From contig CAVTWD010000001.1 of assembly GCA_963738325.1 (NCBI GenBank), positions 1,178,001-1,242,000 of the forward strand: DNA of 64,000 nt, read 5' to 3'. The notes below the pieces were generated by a model that saw only the letters and a program-made list of their open reading frames with translations, was not told the DNA's origin and made no database searches. A program made the translations under genes and the position numbers. This DNA comes from CAVTWD01 sp963738325 (lineage in GTDB: Bacteria > Actinomycetota > Acidimicrobiia > Acidimicrobiales > Ilumatobacteraceae). Position 1 is the first letter of the stretch, and every line of letters begins with the position of its first letter. This document shows, piece after piece, positions 52,852 to 61,482 of this stretch.

Positions 52852-53648
52852 AGGTCCTCGTGCTCTCGGGTGGGCATCCCTTCGACCGCGGCGCGTTCAC
52901 CACCTTCGTCGAGGCGCTCGACGTCGACTGGGAGCACGTGGAGCAGCCCGAGGCCCAGGCGCGCCTGCGTCCTGGTGCAGTCAAGGCCGACGTCGTGTTG
53001 GCCTACGACATGCCGGGGATCGTCTTCCGGAGCGGCGAGCTCCCGATCCTCGTCGAGCCCTCACCCGCGGTCGTCGAGGGCTACGAGGCCCTCCTCGCCG
53101 CCGGGCAGCCCTTCGTCTTCCTCCACCACGCCATCTGCTCCTGGCCGGCCTGGCCCGGTTTCGCCGACATCGTCGGAGGGCGGTACCACTACGTGCCGGC
53201 CGAGCTCCGCGGGTCGTCGTGGCCGGACTCCGGCTACCGCCACGAAGTCCGCCAGACCTTCACCGTGGTCGCGCCCGAGCATCCCGTCTGCACGGGCCTG
53301 CCCCGCGAGTTCACCCTCACCGACGAGACCTACCTGTGCCCCATCTTCGAGGACGAGGTGACACCGCTCGTCGTCACGGACGCGTCTCGTACCGAGCGCG
53401 ACCACTGGTCGACCGTGCTCGCCGTCACCGGTCGGCGCGATGAGAACGAGGGCTGGCACCATCCGCCCGGGAGCCCGTTCGCGGCGTGGGCGAAGCGATC
53501 GGGCCGTTCACCGGTCGTGTACATCCAGCCCGGGGACGGCCCGGGAGCGATGGGCGACGCCTACTACCGCCGACTGGTGGCGAACGCCCTCAGGTGGGTC
53601 GCGTCCCCGGCAGCGAGGGCCTGGGCCGCGGAGGGCGCCCCCGGCTGA
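52848..53648 (+). CDS. ThuA-like protein (second copy)
   Basis: 266 residues. Starts MKVLVLSGGHPFDRGAFTTF and continues with ADVVLAYDMPGIVF, PFVFLHHAICSWPAWPGFAD and GGRYHYVPAELRG, the ThuA core, ending with MGDAYYRRLVANALRWVASP. It is only distantly similar to the copy at 43368-44150. ATG overlaps the esterase stop. ThuA proteins act in sugar metabolism in some bacteria, but with an esterase and crotonase as partners a different substrate is likely. Confidence 0.82.
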   Translation: MKVLVLSGGHPFDRGAFTTFVEALDVDWEHVEQPEAQARLRPGAVKADVVLAYDMPGIVFRSGELPILVEPSPAVVEGYEALLAAGQPFVFLHHAICSWPAWPGFADIVGGRYHYVPAELRGSSWPDSGYRHEVRQTFTVVAPEHPVCTGLPREFTLTDETYLCPIFEDEVTPLVVTDASRTERDHWSTVLAVTGRRDENEGWHHPPGSPFAAWAKRSGRSPVVYIQPGDGPGAMGDAYYRRLVANALRWVASPAARAWAAEGAPG

Positions 53649-53654
53649 GTGATC

Positions 53655-54083
53655 TCAGCTCTGGAGCGGGACGACCGTCCCCGGGTCGAGCGCCCCTCGG
53701 TAGAACATCTGGATCGCGCGGGAGGCGAAGCGCCAACCGTCGGGCGTACGGACGTAGCGGTCGTCGTAGTTGCCGGCGTGGAGGACGCCGGTGCCGTCGG
53801 CGAGGTGGTTGAGCTCGAGGATGTACCAGCGGCCCGTCGCGGCGTCGCCGTCGACGTGCACGATGCCGTTCAGCACGAGCTGGGCGACGAAGGGATACCG
53901 CGCCATCGACGTGGTCCACAGCCCGAGCGTGGCCGCCCGGCCTTCGGTGACCCTTCCCCCGCCGAGGTCCCAGTGGCAGCCCTCGGCCCACGTGCCGATC
54001 CACTGGTCGGCGTCGCGGCGGCAGACGGCGTCGGCGTAGCGGGACACGAGGTTGCGGATCTCGAGGTCGTCGTCGGCAGTCAT
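53655..54083 (-). CDS. SnoaL-like / NTF2-fold protein
   Basis: 142 residues: DLEIRNLVSRYADAVCRRDA, DQWIGTWAEGCHWDLGGGR, VLNGIVHVDGDAATGRWYIL and YDDRYVRTPDGWRFASRAIQ, the pattern of bifunctional SnoaL-4-type NTF2 proteins that act as dehydratases, isomerases or small-molecule binders. It lies downstream of the TetR gene on the same strand and may belong to its regulon. Confidence 0.83.
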   Translation of the reverse strand: MTADDDLEIRNLVSRYADAVCRRDADQWIGTWAEGCHWDLGGGRVTEGRAATLGLWTTSMARYPFVAQLVLNGIVHVDGDAATGRWYILELNHLADGTGVLHAGNYDDRYVRTPDGWRFASRAIQMFYRGALDPGTVVPLQS

Positions 54084-54142
54084 GGACCCGTCCTACTCGC
54101 CCGCGCCGCCGTCGAGCGATTCGAGGACCACCAGGAGCCCGG

Positions 54143-54722
54143 TCACGAGGCACGGAACCGCTCGAGGAGATCGGCGAGCACCACCTCCTGCAGCTGGGGC
54201 GTGATGCGCTCGAAGCGGACCATCCTCGTGTAGATGAACGGGCTCAGCGCGGTACTCGACGGCCCGCTCGACGCGGAGGTCGGCCTTGACCTGCCCGGAG
54301 GCGATGCCCGCCCGCAGGATGCTGGCCGCGCGCGACGTGACCTCGTTGACGACGGCGCGGTGCGTGGCGGCCCACTCCGGCTCGCGTGCGGCCCGGTCCA
54401 CCAAGGTCAGGAAGGCGGTGAAGTACACCGGGTCGTTCATGCGGGCGGCGTACTCGCGCAGGTAGCGGCGCAGGTCCGCCTCGACGTTTCCCGTGGGCGG
54501 CTCGTAGGCGAGATCCGTCATCGGCTCGAAGGCCTCGACGAAGAGCTGCGACGGATCGGGCCAACGCCGGTAGATCGTGCTGCGGGCCACCCCGCTGGCC
54601 TCGGCCACCCGTTCGATGGTGGCGCCGGCGAAGCCGCGCTCGGCGATCAACTGGAGCGCGGCACCGAGGACCGCCCGCTTGGTCTGCGCCACCCGGGGAT
54701 CGACCCGCTCCACTGACGGCAC
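54143..54722 (-). CDS. TetR/AcrR-family regulator (frameshifted)
   Basis: The N-terminal DNA-binding domain reads VLGAALQLIAERGFAGATIE and ASGVARSTIYRRWPDPSQLF. The ligand domain continues to VERAVEYRA, where a base is gained or lost near 54250; the next frame supplies PFIYTRMVRFERITPQLQEV and the end LLERFRAS-stop at 54143. Rebuilt length about 193 residues, normal for TetR. It is upstream of the SnoaL-like gene and close to the second PPOX gene. Target unknown. Confidence 0.85.
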
Positions 54723-54744
54723 GCTAGCGAGGCGAGCCGCGGCC

Positions 54745-55260
54745 TCAGGCGTTCGGCGCGGCCTCGGGCGTCGCCGCGAACATCGGAGCGCTGTCGAAGC
54801 CGATGCGCCCGGTCGGCACCACCTCGAGGATGAGCCGGTTCGGGGAGTCGAGGAATGACACGAAAGCGGCTTGCTTGGCCGCGTCCCCTGGCCGTACCCG
54901 GGCCGCGAGCGCCGGGTAGAACCATGCCTTCGTCTCGGCGTCGTCGTGGATGGTGCAGGTTCCCTTGTAGGTGAGGGAACGGCTCACGCTGATGCCCGAT
55001 CCCTTTGTGGTGATGGCGATCGCCACCCGAGGATCGCGGCGCACGGCCGCGATCCGCTTGCGCCCGGCGGCCGAGGTCAGCCAGAGGCGACCGTCTCGCG
55101 CCACGTAGTTCATGATCACGCCGACGGGTGCGCCCGCCCTCGTCGTCCACATGAAGGTGCACTCGTTCTGGCGATCGAGGAGCTCTTGTTCGTGCTCCGC
55201 CGCGAGGACGTAGCTCTTCAAGTCCTCGTAGTCGCTGACCTTGCCGGGCTCGCCAGCCAT
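54745..55260 (-). CDS. PPOX-class (F420/FMN-binding split-barrel) protein, second paralogue
   Basis: 171 residues, intact: VSDYEDLKSYVLAAEHEQEL, RQNECTFMWTTRAGAPVGVI, GRKRIAAVRRDPRVAIAITT, YKGTCTIHDDAETKAWFYPA and LDSPNRLILEVVPTGRIGFD. It aligns along its whole length with the frameshifted copy at 41883-42402 and was used to rebuild that gene. A role in F420- or flavin-dependent reduction is usual for the group. Start ATG 55260; a longer open frame upstream lacks homology. Confidence 0.87.
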   Translation of the reverse strand: MAGEPGKVSDYEDLKSYVLAAEHEQELLDRQNECTFMWTTRAGAPVGVIMNYVARDGRLWLTSAAGRKRIAAVRRDPRVAIAITTKGSGISVSRSLTYKGTCTIHDDAETKAWFYPALAARVRPGDAAKQAAFVSFLDSPNRLILEVVPTGRIGFDSAPMFAATPEAAPNA

Positions 55261-55374
55261 GAGACCCCCTTCCACTCGGGGGCCGTCCCCCGTGCCGCAC
55301 ACGATGGCCGCGCTCCGGCCCCAGGGGACAACTCCCCCACGCGCCTACCATCCCGGCGACGACGGAGGTGGCCG

Positions 55375-56058
55375 ATGGAACTCTTCGAGGCGCTCTATAC
55401 GACTCGGGCGATGCGGCGCGTGAAACCGGATCCGATCCCTGACGAGATCGTGGCCCGCATCCTCGATGCCGCCGTGCGCGCGCCCTCGGGTGGCAACCAG
55501 CAGCGTTGGCGCTTCCTGACCGTCACGTCACCGGAGACGAAGGCGATCCTCGCCCCGTGGTACCGCGAAGGCCTCACCGAGTTGAACCGCACCCAGTACA
55601 AGGCCGTCATGGACATGATCGAGCACGGCGACCCCGACGACCCCCGCGTGCAAGCGGCCAAGCGGACGGCGGCATCGGCCAACTGGTTGGCCGACCACTT
55701 CGCCGACGTTCCGCTGCTGCTGTTCGCGTTCGGCAAGCCGGCGGGCGAGTCGTCGATCTTCCCGGCGCTCTGGAGCGCCATGCTCGCCGCCCGCGCCGAG
55801 GGGATCGGGACGTCGCTCACGACGCTGTTGTTCAAGTACCGGCGGGCCGAAGTCCTCGCGCTGCTCGGCGTGCCCGAGGGCGAGGGGTGGGTGCCGATGG
55901 CCCTCGTCACGTTCGGCTACCCGACTGGGCGCTGGGACGTGGCCCGGCGCCAGCCGCCCCACGAGGTGACCTACGCCGAGCGATGGGGGCAGGCCCCTGC
56001 ATGGCGTGTCGACGCCCCCGGATGGCCCCCGAGCACCCGCACCCACGCGGGAACTTGA
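55375..56058 (+). CDS. Nitroreductase-family flavoprotein
   Basis: 227 residues. MELFEALYTTRAMRRVKPDP with the FMN-binding Arg-Arg pair, AAVRAPSGGNQQRWRFLTVT, the middle region SIFPALWSAMLAARAEGIGT and VPMALVTFGYPTGRWDVARR are typical of NAD(P)H nitroreductases. ATG 55375 follows gacggaggtggcc, a clear ribosome site. Its stop lies in the left arm of an inverted repeat shared with the convergent gene. Confidence 0.88.
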   Translation: MELFEALYTTRAMRRVKPDPIPDEIVARILDAAVRAPSGGNQQRWRFLTVTSPETKAILAPWYREGLTELNRTQYKAVMDMIEHGDPDDPRVQAAKRTAASANWLADHFADVPLLLFAFGKPAGESSIFPALWSAMLAARAEGIGTSLTTLLFKYRRAEVLALLGVPEGEGWVPMALVTFGYPTGRWDVARRQPPHEVTYAERWGQAPAWRVDAPGWPPSTRTHAGT

Positions 56059-56098
56059 ACCGCAACCTGCCGTTCACGGCACCCTCCGGTTCAAGTTC
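56051..56098. terminator. Inverted repeat between convergent genes
   Basis: gaacttgaaccg (56051-56062) pairs exactly with cggttcaagttc (56087-56098); inside, tgccgt and acggca form a second stem with a 2-base loop. The structure covers the nitroreductase stop and lies before the 3' end of the next minus-strand gene, so a bidirectional terminator or mRNA 3' hairpin is likely. There is no T-run on either side. Confidence 0.55.
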
Positions 56099-56164
56099 CG
56101 ATCGGGCGAGCCAGAATCGAAGCTCAGCTACCATGGTTCGCTCCGGGCCGCTAGCTCATCCGGG

Positions 56165-57617
56165 CTAGCCCGGCCACGAGAGCAGCACGGTGGTGACGAA
56201 GTCACGCTCGCTGACGTGGTGCGAGACCTGGAACTCCAGATGGACGAACCCGACGGCGTCCGGCGTGAACACGTGGGTGCTGTAGTCGCGGTCGCTCCCG
56301 GCGCGGCGCTCCGCCCCCCTCCGCCAATCCTCGACGGCACTCATCGGGAACCCCCACGCGGCGGCGTACCGCGAGAGCAACTGCTCCGTCGCCGCGAGGC
56401 CGGCCGGTGGCAGCCGCAGCGTGAGGCGGTCGGGATCGCTCGTCCGGGTCGGGCAGAGCACCACGGCCAGCTCCACTCGAGCGTCGAAGGTGCGGCCGCC
56501 CGGGAGCGCGACCACCACCGAGAACGGCCGGGCCGCGGGGTCCATCCAGACCCGGCTGTCGCCTCCCGCCGCAAGGCCGACGGATCCTCGGCTGGGCGGC
56601 CTCGTCAGGTCGATCAATGTCTCGGCGGCTGCGGCCGCCGGTCGAGCGGCACGCTCGACCGGGAGCTCGGGGGGCACGCTGAGCCCCCAGTGGGTGAGCG
56701 CGGCCAGTGCCAGCCCGCCGGCGCGCGAGCAGACGGTAGGGCGAGGCGCGCCGCGAGACCGGGGTGGCGACCAGCCGGCGCGCTTCCTCGGCGCGATCTC
56801 TGACGAAGGCGAGATAGGCGGGCAGCGTGTCCTCGTCGATCAGCTTCCAGCGGTTGGCGAAGGTGGCGATGTTGCCGTCGGCCAAGGGCGTGCGCACGTT
56901 GACGGTGCTGCGCCCCAGCCGGATGAGGAAGATGCGGGGGAAGCGCTCCGCGAACGAATGGGCGCCTGGCACCGACGGTGCCCCGAACAGCGTGAGGAGA
57001 TACGTGAAGAGCGGGCCCTCGACACCGTGGTGCCCGAGCATCCGGCGGTAGAACCGGTCGATGATGTCGAACTGCTCCCGGAAGAGCAGCGTCCGGTTGC
57101 CACGGTCGACCAGCGCGGCGTCGTCACCCCGCCAGCCGCTGTCGATCTGCTGCCACGCCTCGTTCGTGGCGACGTCGATGATCCTGGCCTGGAAGAGCTC
57201 CTCCACCCCACGGACGCCATCCGCGAGGTAGGCCTCGTGCATCGGGGCCTGATCCTCGAAGATCTTCTTCTGCATCGTGAGGAAGGTCGTCTCGAAGAAG
57301 CCGAGGTCGCCCGTCACCTCGTCGGTGACGCGACGGGAGGTGCGCCCGAACAGGGCGCGCAGCGCCCTCCGGCCGGCGTCGGGGAGCAACCCGATGTCCT
57401 CGAAGCCGGCGTAGAACGCCGGCCCGATCATGCTCGCCATGCCCGCCCACTTCAGCTGAGGATGGGCGACGAACAGCTCGCCGTAATAGCCGTAGACGGC
57501 CTCGATGACGCGCCGGTTCTCGTCCACCCCTCGGGTGGGTCGCCATCGCGCCCGAGCGATGCCGGCACGCGCGAGCGCCCGCTCGAGCAATGCTTCCTTC
57601 AACGCGTGCGGCTCCAC
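56165..57617 (-). CDS. Unrecognised two-part protein (about 484 aa, frameshifted)
   Basis: N-terminal two thirds are helical: VIEAVYGYYGELFVAHPQLK, MASMIGPAFYAGFEDIGLLP, FFETTFLTMQKKIFEDQAPM, WQQIDSGWRGDDAALVDRGN and TPLADGNIATFANRWKLIDE. After a frame change near 56715-56730 a hydrophobic stretch (GLALAALTHWGLSVPPELPV) leads to a beta-rich domain (SRVWMDPAARPFSVVVALPG, LRLPPAGLAATEQLLSRYAA). I do not know the family. The order soluble-membrane-soluble suggests one anchored protein. It is downstream of the small zinc-ribbon gene on the same strand, with 16 bases between, and probably co-transcribed. Confidence 0.6.
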
Positions 57618-57633
57618 GGGCTCCCGCCGGAGC

Positions 57634-57831
57634 TCAGTCGTGGCGGAAGGCGACGGCGTTCGGCGTCACGTGTCGCTTCGGCTCGTAGGCCCCCACCTCG
57701 ACGATCCGACCGTCCTGCGCGGAGCGGGCGCGGAGCTCGTCTCGGCACGTCCGGCATGGTCCGTAGTAAGGCCCGTCGGCCGGCGCGCCGCAGCGCGGGC
57801 ACGGCAGCCGCGCCGCCGATTCCGCCGCCAT
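57634..57831 (-). CDS. Small zinc-ribbon protein (65 aa)
   Basis: Starts MAAESAARLPCPRCGAPADG and has CPRCG and CRTC pairs, 13 residues apart, forming a classical zinc ribbon. It continues with DELRARSAQDGRIVEVGAYE and a short basic end. Such small proteins are common in actinobacteria and usually unannotated. It is tightly packed between the DinB-like gene and the unrecognised 484-aa gene on the same strand. Confidence 0.72.
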   Translation of the reverse strand: MAAESAARLPCPRCGAPADGPYYGPCRTCRDELRARSAQDGRIVEVGAYEPKRHVTPNAVAFRHD

Positions 57832-57832
57832 C

Positions 57833-58396
57833 TCAGACCTCGCGGCCGAGGAAGGCCATGAGCTCGGTCTGGGGATCGGCCCCTTCGGGCGCAGGGCGGG
57901 CGGGCTCGAAGAACCCTGGGCGGCGGATGGCGGCGTCGAGCGGCCGGATGCGCTCGGAGCAGAGCGCCACCAGCTCTGGGTCGAGCTGCACGTCGAGCTT
58001 GGCGGCGCGCCCCAGATCCCAGGTGTGGGTCAGCGCATCCAGCACGATGATGCCGAGGAAGTCGTCGACGGGCATCTCGCCGAAGGGCGTGGCCGCCACT
58101 CTCTCGAGCGCGCCGGGCGGGCGGGCGGCGACAAGGAGGTCGGCGCGCGCCGCCGTCCAGCTCGCCACCGGGTCGTCGCCGGCTCGCTCCCGCAAGCTCG
58201 GTCGCTGAGCCGGAGCCTCCGCACCTGTGAGCATGCGGGCGACCGACCGCTGGACGTCGATGACGTGCCCAGCCACGTCGACCGCGGCCCACTTCGTGCA
58301 GGGCGACGGTGACTCCCAGGCGTCGTCGGGCACCGCCCGGATGGCGGTGTCGAAGCCGTCGAGGGCCTGGCAGTACAAGTCGAAGTTGCGGGTCAT
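57833..58396 (-). CDS. TIGR03086-type (DinB/mycothiol-dependent maleylpyruvate isomerase-like) protein
   Basis: 187 residues with the metal-binding four-helix bundle: LYCQALDGFDTAIRAVPDDA, WESPSPCTKWAAVDVAGHVI containing the first metal His, and IIVLDALTHTWDLGRAAKLD with the second His pair. Proteins of this type are thought to be thiol-dependent enzymes, often with mycothiol in actinobacteria. This agrees with the mycothiol formaldehyde dehydrogenase in the window. Substrate unknown. Confidence 0.85.
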   Translation of the reverse strand: MTRNFDLYCQALDGFDTAIRAVPDDAWESPSPCTKWAAVDVAGHVIDVQRSVARMLTGAEAPAQRPSLRERAGDDPVASWTAARADLLVAARPPGALERVAATPFGEMPVDDFLGIIVLDALTHTWDLGRAAKLDVQLDPELVALCSERIRPLDAAIRRPGFFEPARPAPEGADPQTELMAFLGREV

Positions 58397-58446
58397 GCGG
58401 GCACGATAACGTCGCGTCGCCCGCGACGACCGGCCACACTGGTGGC

Positions 58447-59295
58447 GTGAGCTTCCGGGTCACGCAGATCTCCGACACCCATTTGTCGCCGAAACGTCCC
58501 TGGGCCGTGCCCAACTTCGAGGCCGTGCTCGGCCATCTGGCGCGGCGCCGGCCCGACCTCGTCATCAACACCGGCGACCTTGTCCTCGACGACCCGGACG
58601 ACGACGAGGACATCGCCTTCGCCTACGACCTCCACCAGACCATCCGCGAGCCGTGGCTCGTCATCCCCGGCAATCACGACGTCGGCGACAACGGGCGCGA
58701 GCCATGGCAAGGACAGCCGCCGACCGAGGCTCGCCTCCAGGCCTTCGTCGAACGTTGGGGGGCCGATCGGTTCTCGGTGGACATCGACGGATGGCGCCTC
58801 ATCGGCTGCAACGACCTCCTTGTGGGGACGGGTCTGGCGGCAGAGGAGGAGCAGGAGGCATGGCTCCGCCAACACCTCCACGGCGCCGAGCGCGTCGCGC
58901 TGTTCATCCACAAACCCATCTGCCTCACGGATCCCGGGGCCGACGACGGTCTCGGCGGGCCGCTCGAGCTGCCCGAGCGGGGCCGCTTCTGGGAGATCAT
59001 CGAGGGCTCAGCTGTGCGCGTGGTCGCCTCCGGCCATCTGCATCGCTTCCGGCTGGGCACCCTCCCGGGAGGCATCCGCGCCGTGTGGGCGCCGACCACC
59101 GCGTTCCTCGGGCGCGAGCGGGAGGACGGCGCCGTCCGCCACGCCGGCGTGGTCGAGTACGACTTCGGGGCCGACGAGGTGCAGGTGAGCCTGGCCGTCC
59201 CCGACGGGATCCGCGACTTCGACGTCGAGCACCTCATGGAGACCTACGGCTCGCTGCGATACGTCCCCGCCGAGCTCGACACGCAGGCCCTGTGA
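58447..59295 (+). CDS. Metallophosphoesterase (Icc/cAMP-phosphodiesterase-like)
   Basis: 282 residues of the calcineurin-like fold with all metal motifs: QISDTHLSP, INTGDLVLDDPDDD, IPGNHDVGD, LFIHKPIC and SGHLHRF. Similar proteins hydrolyse cyclic nucleotides or phosphodiesters. GTG 58447 is immediately followed by the first strand. Its stop overlaps the next gene (GTGA). The true substrate cannot be predicted. Confidence 0.88.
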   Translation: MSFRVTQISDTHLSPKRPWAVPNFEAVLGHLARRRPDLVINTGDLVLDDPDDDEDIAFAYDLHQTIREPWLVIPGNHDVGDNGREPWQGQPPTEARLQAFVERWGADRFSVDIDGWRLIGCNDLLVGTGLAAEEEQEAWLRQHLHGAERVALFIHKPICLTDPGADDGLGGPLELPERGRFWEIIEGSAVRVVASGHLHRFRLGTLPGGIRAVWAPTTAFLGREREDGAVRHAGVVEYDFGADEVQVSLAVPDGIRDFDVEHLMETYGSLRYVPAELDTQAL

Positions 59296-60554
59296 GGGCG
59301 GCGCCCGATCGAGTGGCCGGGCCGCTCGACGCGCTCACCGACGTCGCCGGGCTCCGAGTCGGCCAGATTCAGCGTCGCGGCCGGGGCTGGCTGACGGGCA
59401 CCACGGTGGTCCTCACGCCCCCCGGGTCGGTGGGAGCGGTCGACGTCCGAGGGGGCGGGCCCGGCACCCGGGAGACCGACCTGCTCGACCCGGCCAACCT
59501 CGTGCAGCACGTCCACGCCATCTGCCTGAGCGGCGGGAGCGCCTTCGGGCTGGCCGCGGCCGACGGGGTGGTGAGCTGGCTGGCCGAGCGGGGGATCGGC
59601 TTCCCGGTCGGCCCGGGCACCCATGAGGTCGTTCCGATCGTGCCGGCGGCGGTGCTGTTCGACCTCGGCCGGGGCGGGCGCTTCGCCAACCGTCCCGGGG
59701 CCGCGTTCGGTGAGATGGCGGCCCGGCGGGCCAGACGGGGGCCGGTGGCGCAGGGAACCGTGGGCGCCGGCACCGGCGCGGTCGCGGGCGGACTGAAAGG
59801 CGGCGTGGGAACCGCCAGCCTCATCGTCGGCGGCCGCCACACCGTCGCCGCGCTCGTGGCCGTGAACGCCTCGGGCCGCGTCTTCTATCCGGGCACCGGG
59901 CTCCTGCTCGGCGACGCGGCGCGCCTGCCCGGTGAGCGCCGGCGGCTGCGGCGCCCGGCCCGAGCGGAGTTGGCGGCCGCGCTCGCACTGCTGGCCCCGG
60001 TCCCGACCCTGAGCACCACCATCGGCGTCGTCGCCACCGACGCCGAGCTCGCCAAAGCCGAGTGCCGGCGCTTGGCCATGGCCGCCCACGACGGCCTCGC
60101 TCGAGCTGTGAACCCTGCCCACGGCCCGAGCGACGGTGACACCTTCTTCGCGCTGGCCACCGGCAGCCAGGCCTTGGAGGCCGAAGCCGGAGCGAGAGAG
60201 TTCAACGACCCGACGAGTCGCGCCTCGCAGCTGCGGGAGCTGGGCGCGGCGGCGGCCGACTCGGTGACTCGCGCCATCGTGAAGGCCGTCCTCGCCGCGA
60301 CCACCGCGGGCGGCTTCCCCTCCTATCTGGACGCTTTCCCGTCCGCTCTTCGCGCGGTGAGCCCTCCCGATACCGCGCCGCCGGTTTCACCGTTCATGCG
60401 TGTCACTCCGCGCAAATGCGTCCGATGCGAGACGCCTGAACGGGAGGGATGGGATTCGGGGGCGGCGGGGGCGCCCGGGCAGGAGGTGTCGCGTGCCGGC
60501 CCACCGGTAGGCTCGATCGGCCGCGCTGGTGAAAGGAGGCGGGCGTGGACATGA
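59292..60554 (+). CDS. P1/S58-family peptidase (DmpA-like aminopeptidase)
   Basis: Self-processing N-terminal nucleophile hydrolase family. ALTDVAGLRVGQI, LTGTTVVLTPPGSVGAVDVR, AICLSGGSAFGLAAADGVVS, PIVPAAVLFDLG and the cleavage/nucleophile region TGAVAGGLKGGVGTASLIVG are present, with NDPTSRASQLRELG in the last third. The family normally ends shortly after SYLDAFPSALRA (about 60355, 353 residues). Here the frame runs on 67 residues into the panB start, so a stop was probably lost through an indel near 60350. Confidence 0.85.
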   Translation: MRAAPDRVAGPLDALTDVAGLRVGQIQRRGRGWLTGTTVVLTPPGSVGAVDVRGGGPGTRETDLLDPANLVQHVHAICLSGGSAFGLAAADGVVSWLAERGIGFPVGPGTHEVVPIVPAAVLFDLGRGGRFANRPGAAFGEMAARRARRGPVAQGTVGAGTGAVAGGLKGGVGTASLIVGGRHTVAALVAVNASGRVFYPGTGLLLGDAARLPGERRRLRRPARAELAAALALLAPVPTLSTTIGVVATDAELAKAECRRLAMAAHDGLARAVNPAHGPSDGDTFFALATGSQALEAEAGAREFNDPTSRASQLRELGAAAADSVTRAIVKAVLAATTAGGFPSYLDAFPSALRAVSPPDTAPPVSPFMRVTPRKCVRCETPEREGWDSGAAGAPGQEVSRAGPPVGSIGRAGERRRAWT

Positions 60555-61360
60555 CCCCTCTGACCGTGCCCGAACTGGCCCGCAGGAAGTTGGCCGGCGA
60601 CAAGGTCGTCATGATCACCTGCTACGACGCCGCCTTCGCCGCGCTGCTCGACGAGACCGGGGTGGACGTGCTGCTCGTCGGCGACACCCTCGGCATGGTC
60701 GTGCAGGGCCACGAGACGACGTTGCCGGTCACGCTCGATGAGATGGTGTACCACTGCCGCATGGTGAGCCGAGGGGCTCGCCGCGCTCTTGTCGTGGGGG
60801 ACATGCCCTTCGGGTCGTACCAGCAGAGCCCGACGACCGGCCTGGACAGCGCCATCCGTCTCGTGAAGGAGGGCGGGGTGGCGATGGTGAAGCTCGAAGG
60901 CGGCTTGCCCGTCGCGGACACCATCGAAGCGATCACCCGCGTCGACATCCCGGTGATGGCCCACATCGGCCTCACGCCGCAGAGCTACCACCGCATGGGG
61001 GGCCACAAGGTCCAGGGGCGCCAGCACGGCCCCGGCGCCGGCCAGTACGAGCGCCTCCTCGAGGACGCGCGTGCCGTGCAGGACGCGGGCGCGGCGGCGG
61101 TCGTGCTGGAGGGGATCCCGCGCGATCTCGCCGCCGAGATCACCAAGCTGCTCGCCATCCCCACCATCGGCATCGGCGCCGGTCCGGACTGCGACGGCCA
61201 GGTGCTCGTGCTGCACGACGTCCTCGGGCTGTCGGGCACCACCTTCAAGTTCGCCAAGGCCTATGGCGACGTGCGGGGCGAGATCGTCCGGGCCGTCTCG
61301 ACGTTCGCCGACGAGGTCCGGACGGGCGCCTTCCCCGACGACGCCCACTCCTTCCACTAG
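60545..61360 (+). CDS. panB: 3-methyl-2-oxobutanoate hydroxymethyltransferase PanB
   Basis: First committed enzyme of pantothenate synthesis; it transfers a hydroxymethyl group from methylene-THF to 2-oxoisovalerate. KVVMITCYDAAFAALLDETG, LLVGDTLGMVVQGHETTLPV, DMPFGSYQQSP, VKLEGG, MAHIGLTPQ and the end AIPTIGIGAGPDCDGQVLVL are all conserved. Length about 271. The strong ribosome site aaaggagg at 60531-60538 is six bases before GTG 60545, which is preferred over ATG 60551. panC follows after a 135-base hairpin-rich spacer. Confidence 0.95.
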   Translation: MDMTPLTVPELARRKLAGDKVVMITCYDAAFAALLDETGVDVLLVGDTLGMVVQGHETTLPVTLDEMVYHCRMVSRGARRALVVGDMPFGSYQQSPTTGLDSAIRLVKEGGVAMVKLEGGLPVADTIEAITRVDIPVMAHIGLTPQSYHRMGGHKVQGRQHGPGAGQYERLLEDARAVQDAGAAAVVLEGIPRDLAAEITKLLAIPTIGIGAGPDCDGQVLVLHDVLGLSGTTFKFAKAYGDVRGEIVRAVSTFADEVRTGAFPDDAHSFH

Positions 61361-61411
61361 TTCTCCTGATGGGACCCAACTTGGGACGTGGCGACAAGTT
61401 CTCGTGCGGAG

Positions 61412-61482
61412 GTCGATCCGGCTCTGCCGGTCGACCGGAGCACGTGATGCGAAGGGGGGAAGGGTCTCCTTCCCCCCTTCGC
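61412..61482 (+). promoter_or_regulatory. Two hairpins and a 12-codon frame between panB and panC
   Basis: Hairpin A: ggtcgatccgg and ccggtcgacc at 61412-61437, stem interrupted by one base. Hairpin B: gcgaaggggggaagg (61449-61463) pairs perfectly over 15 bases with ccttccccccttcgc (61468-61482) across a 4-base loop. A short frame from ATG 61447 to TGA 61485 (MRRGEGSPSPLR) spans hairpin B. panC starts 13 bases after the hairpin. It may be a terminator (no T-run), an attenuator or an RNA-stability element. Confidence 0.6.

Noticed and set aside
56080..56105. ggttcaagttcc looks like a tRNA T-loop
   Set aside because: No acceptor, anticodon or D-arm can be folded around it; it is the right arm of a perfect inverted repeat with 56051-56062.
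60356..60554. 67-residue C-terminal extension of the P1 peptidase as a new domain
   Set aside because: It lacks protein-like composition and runs into the ribosome site and start of panB; a lost stop codon through an indel is simpler.
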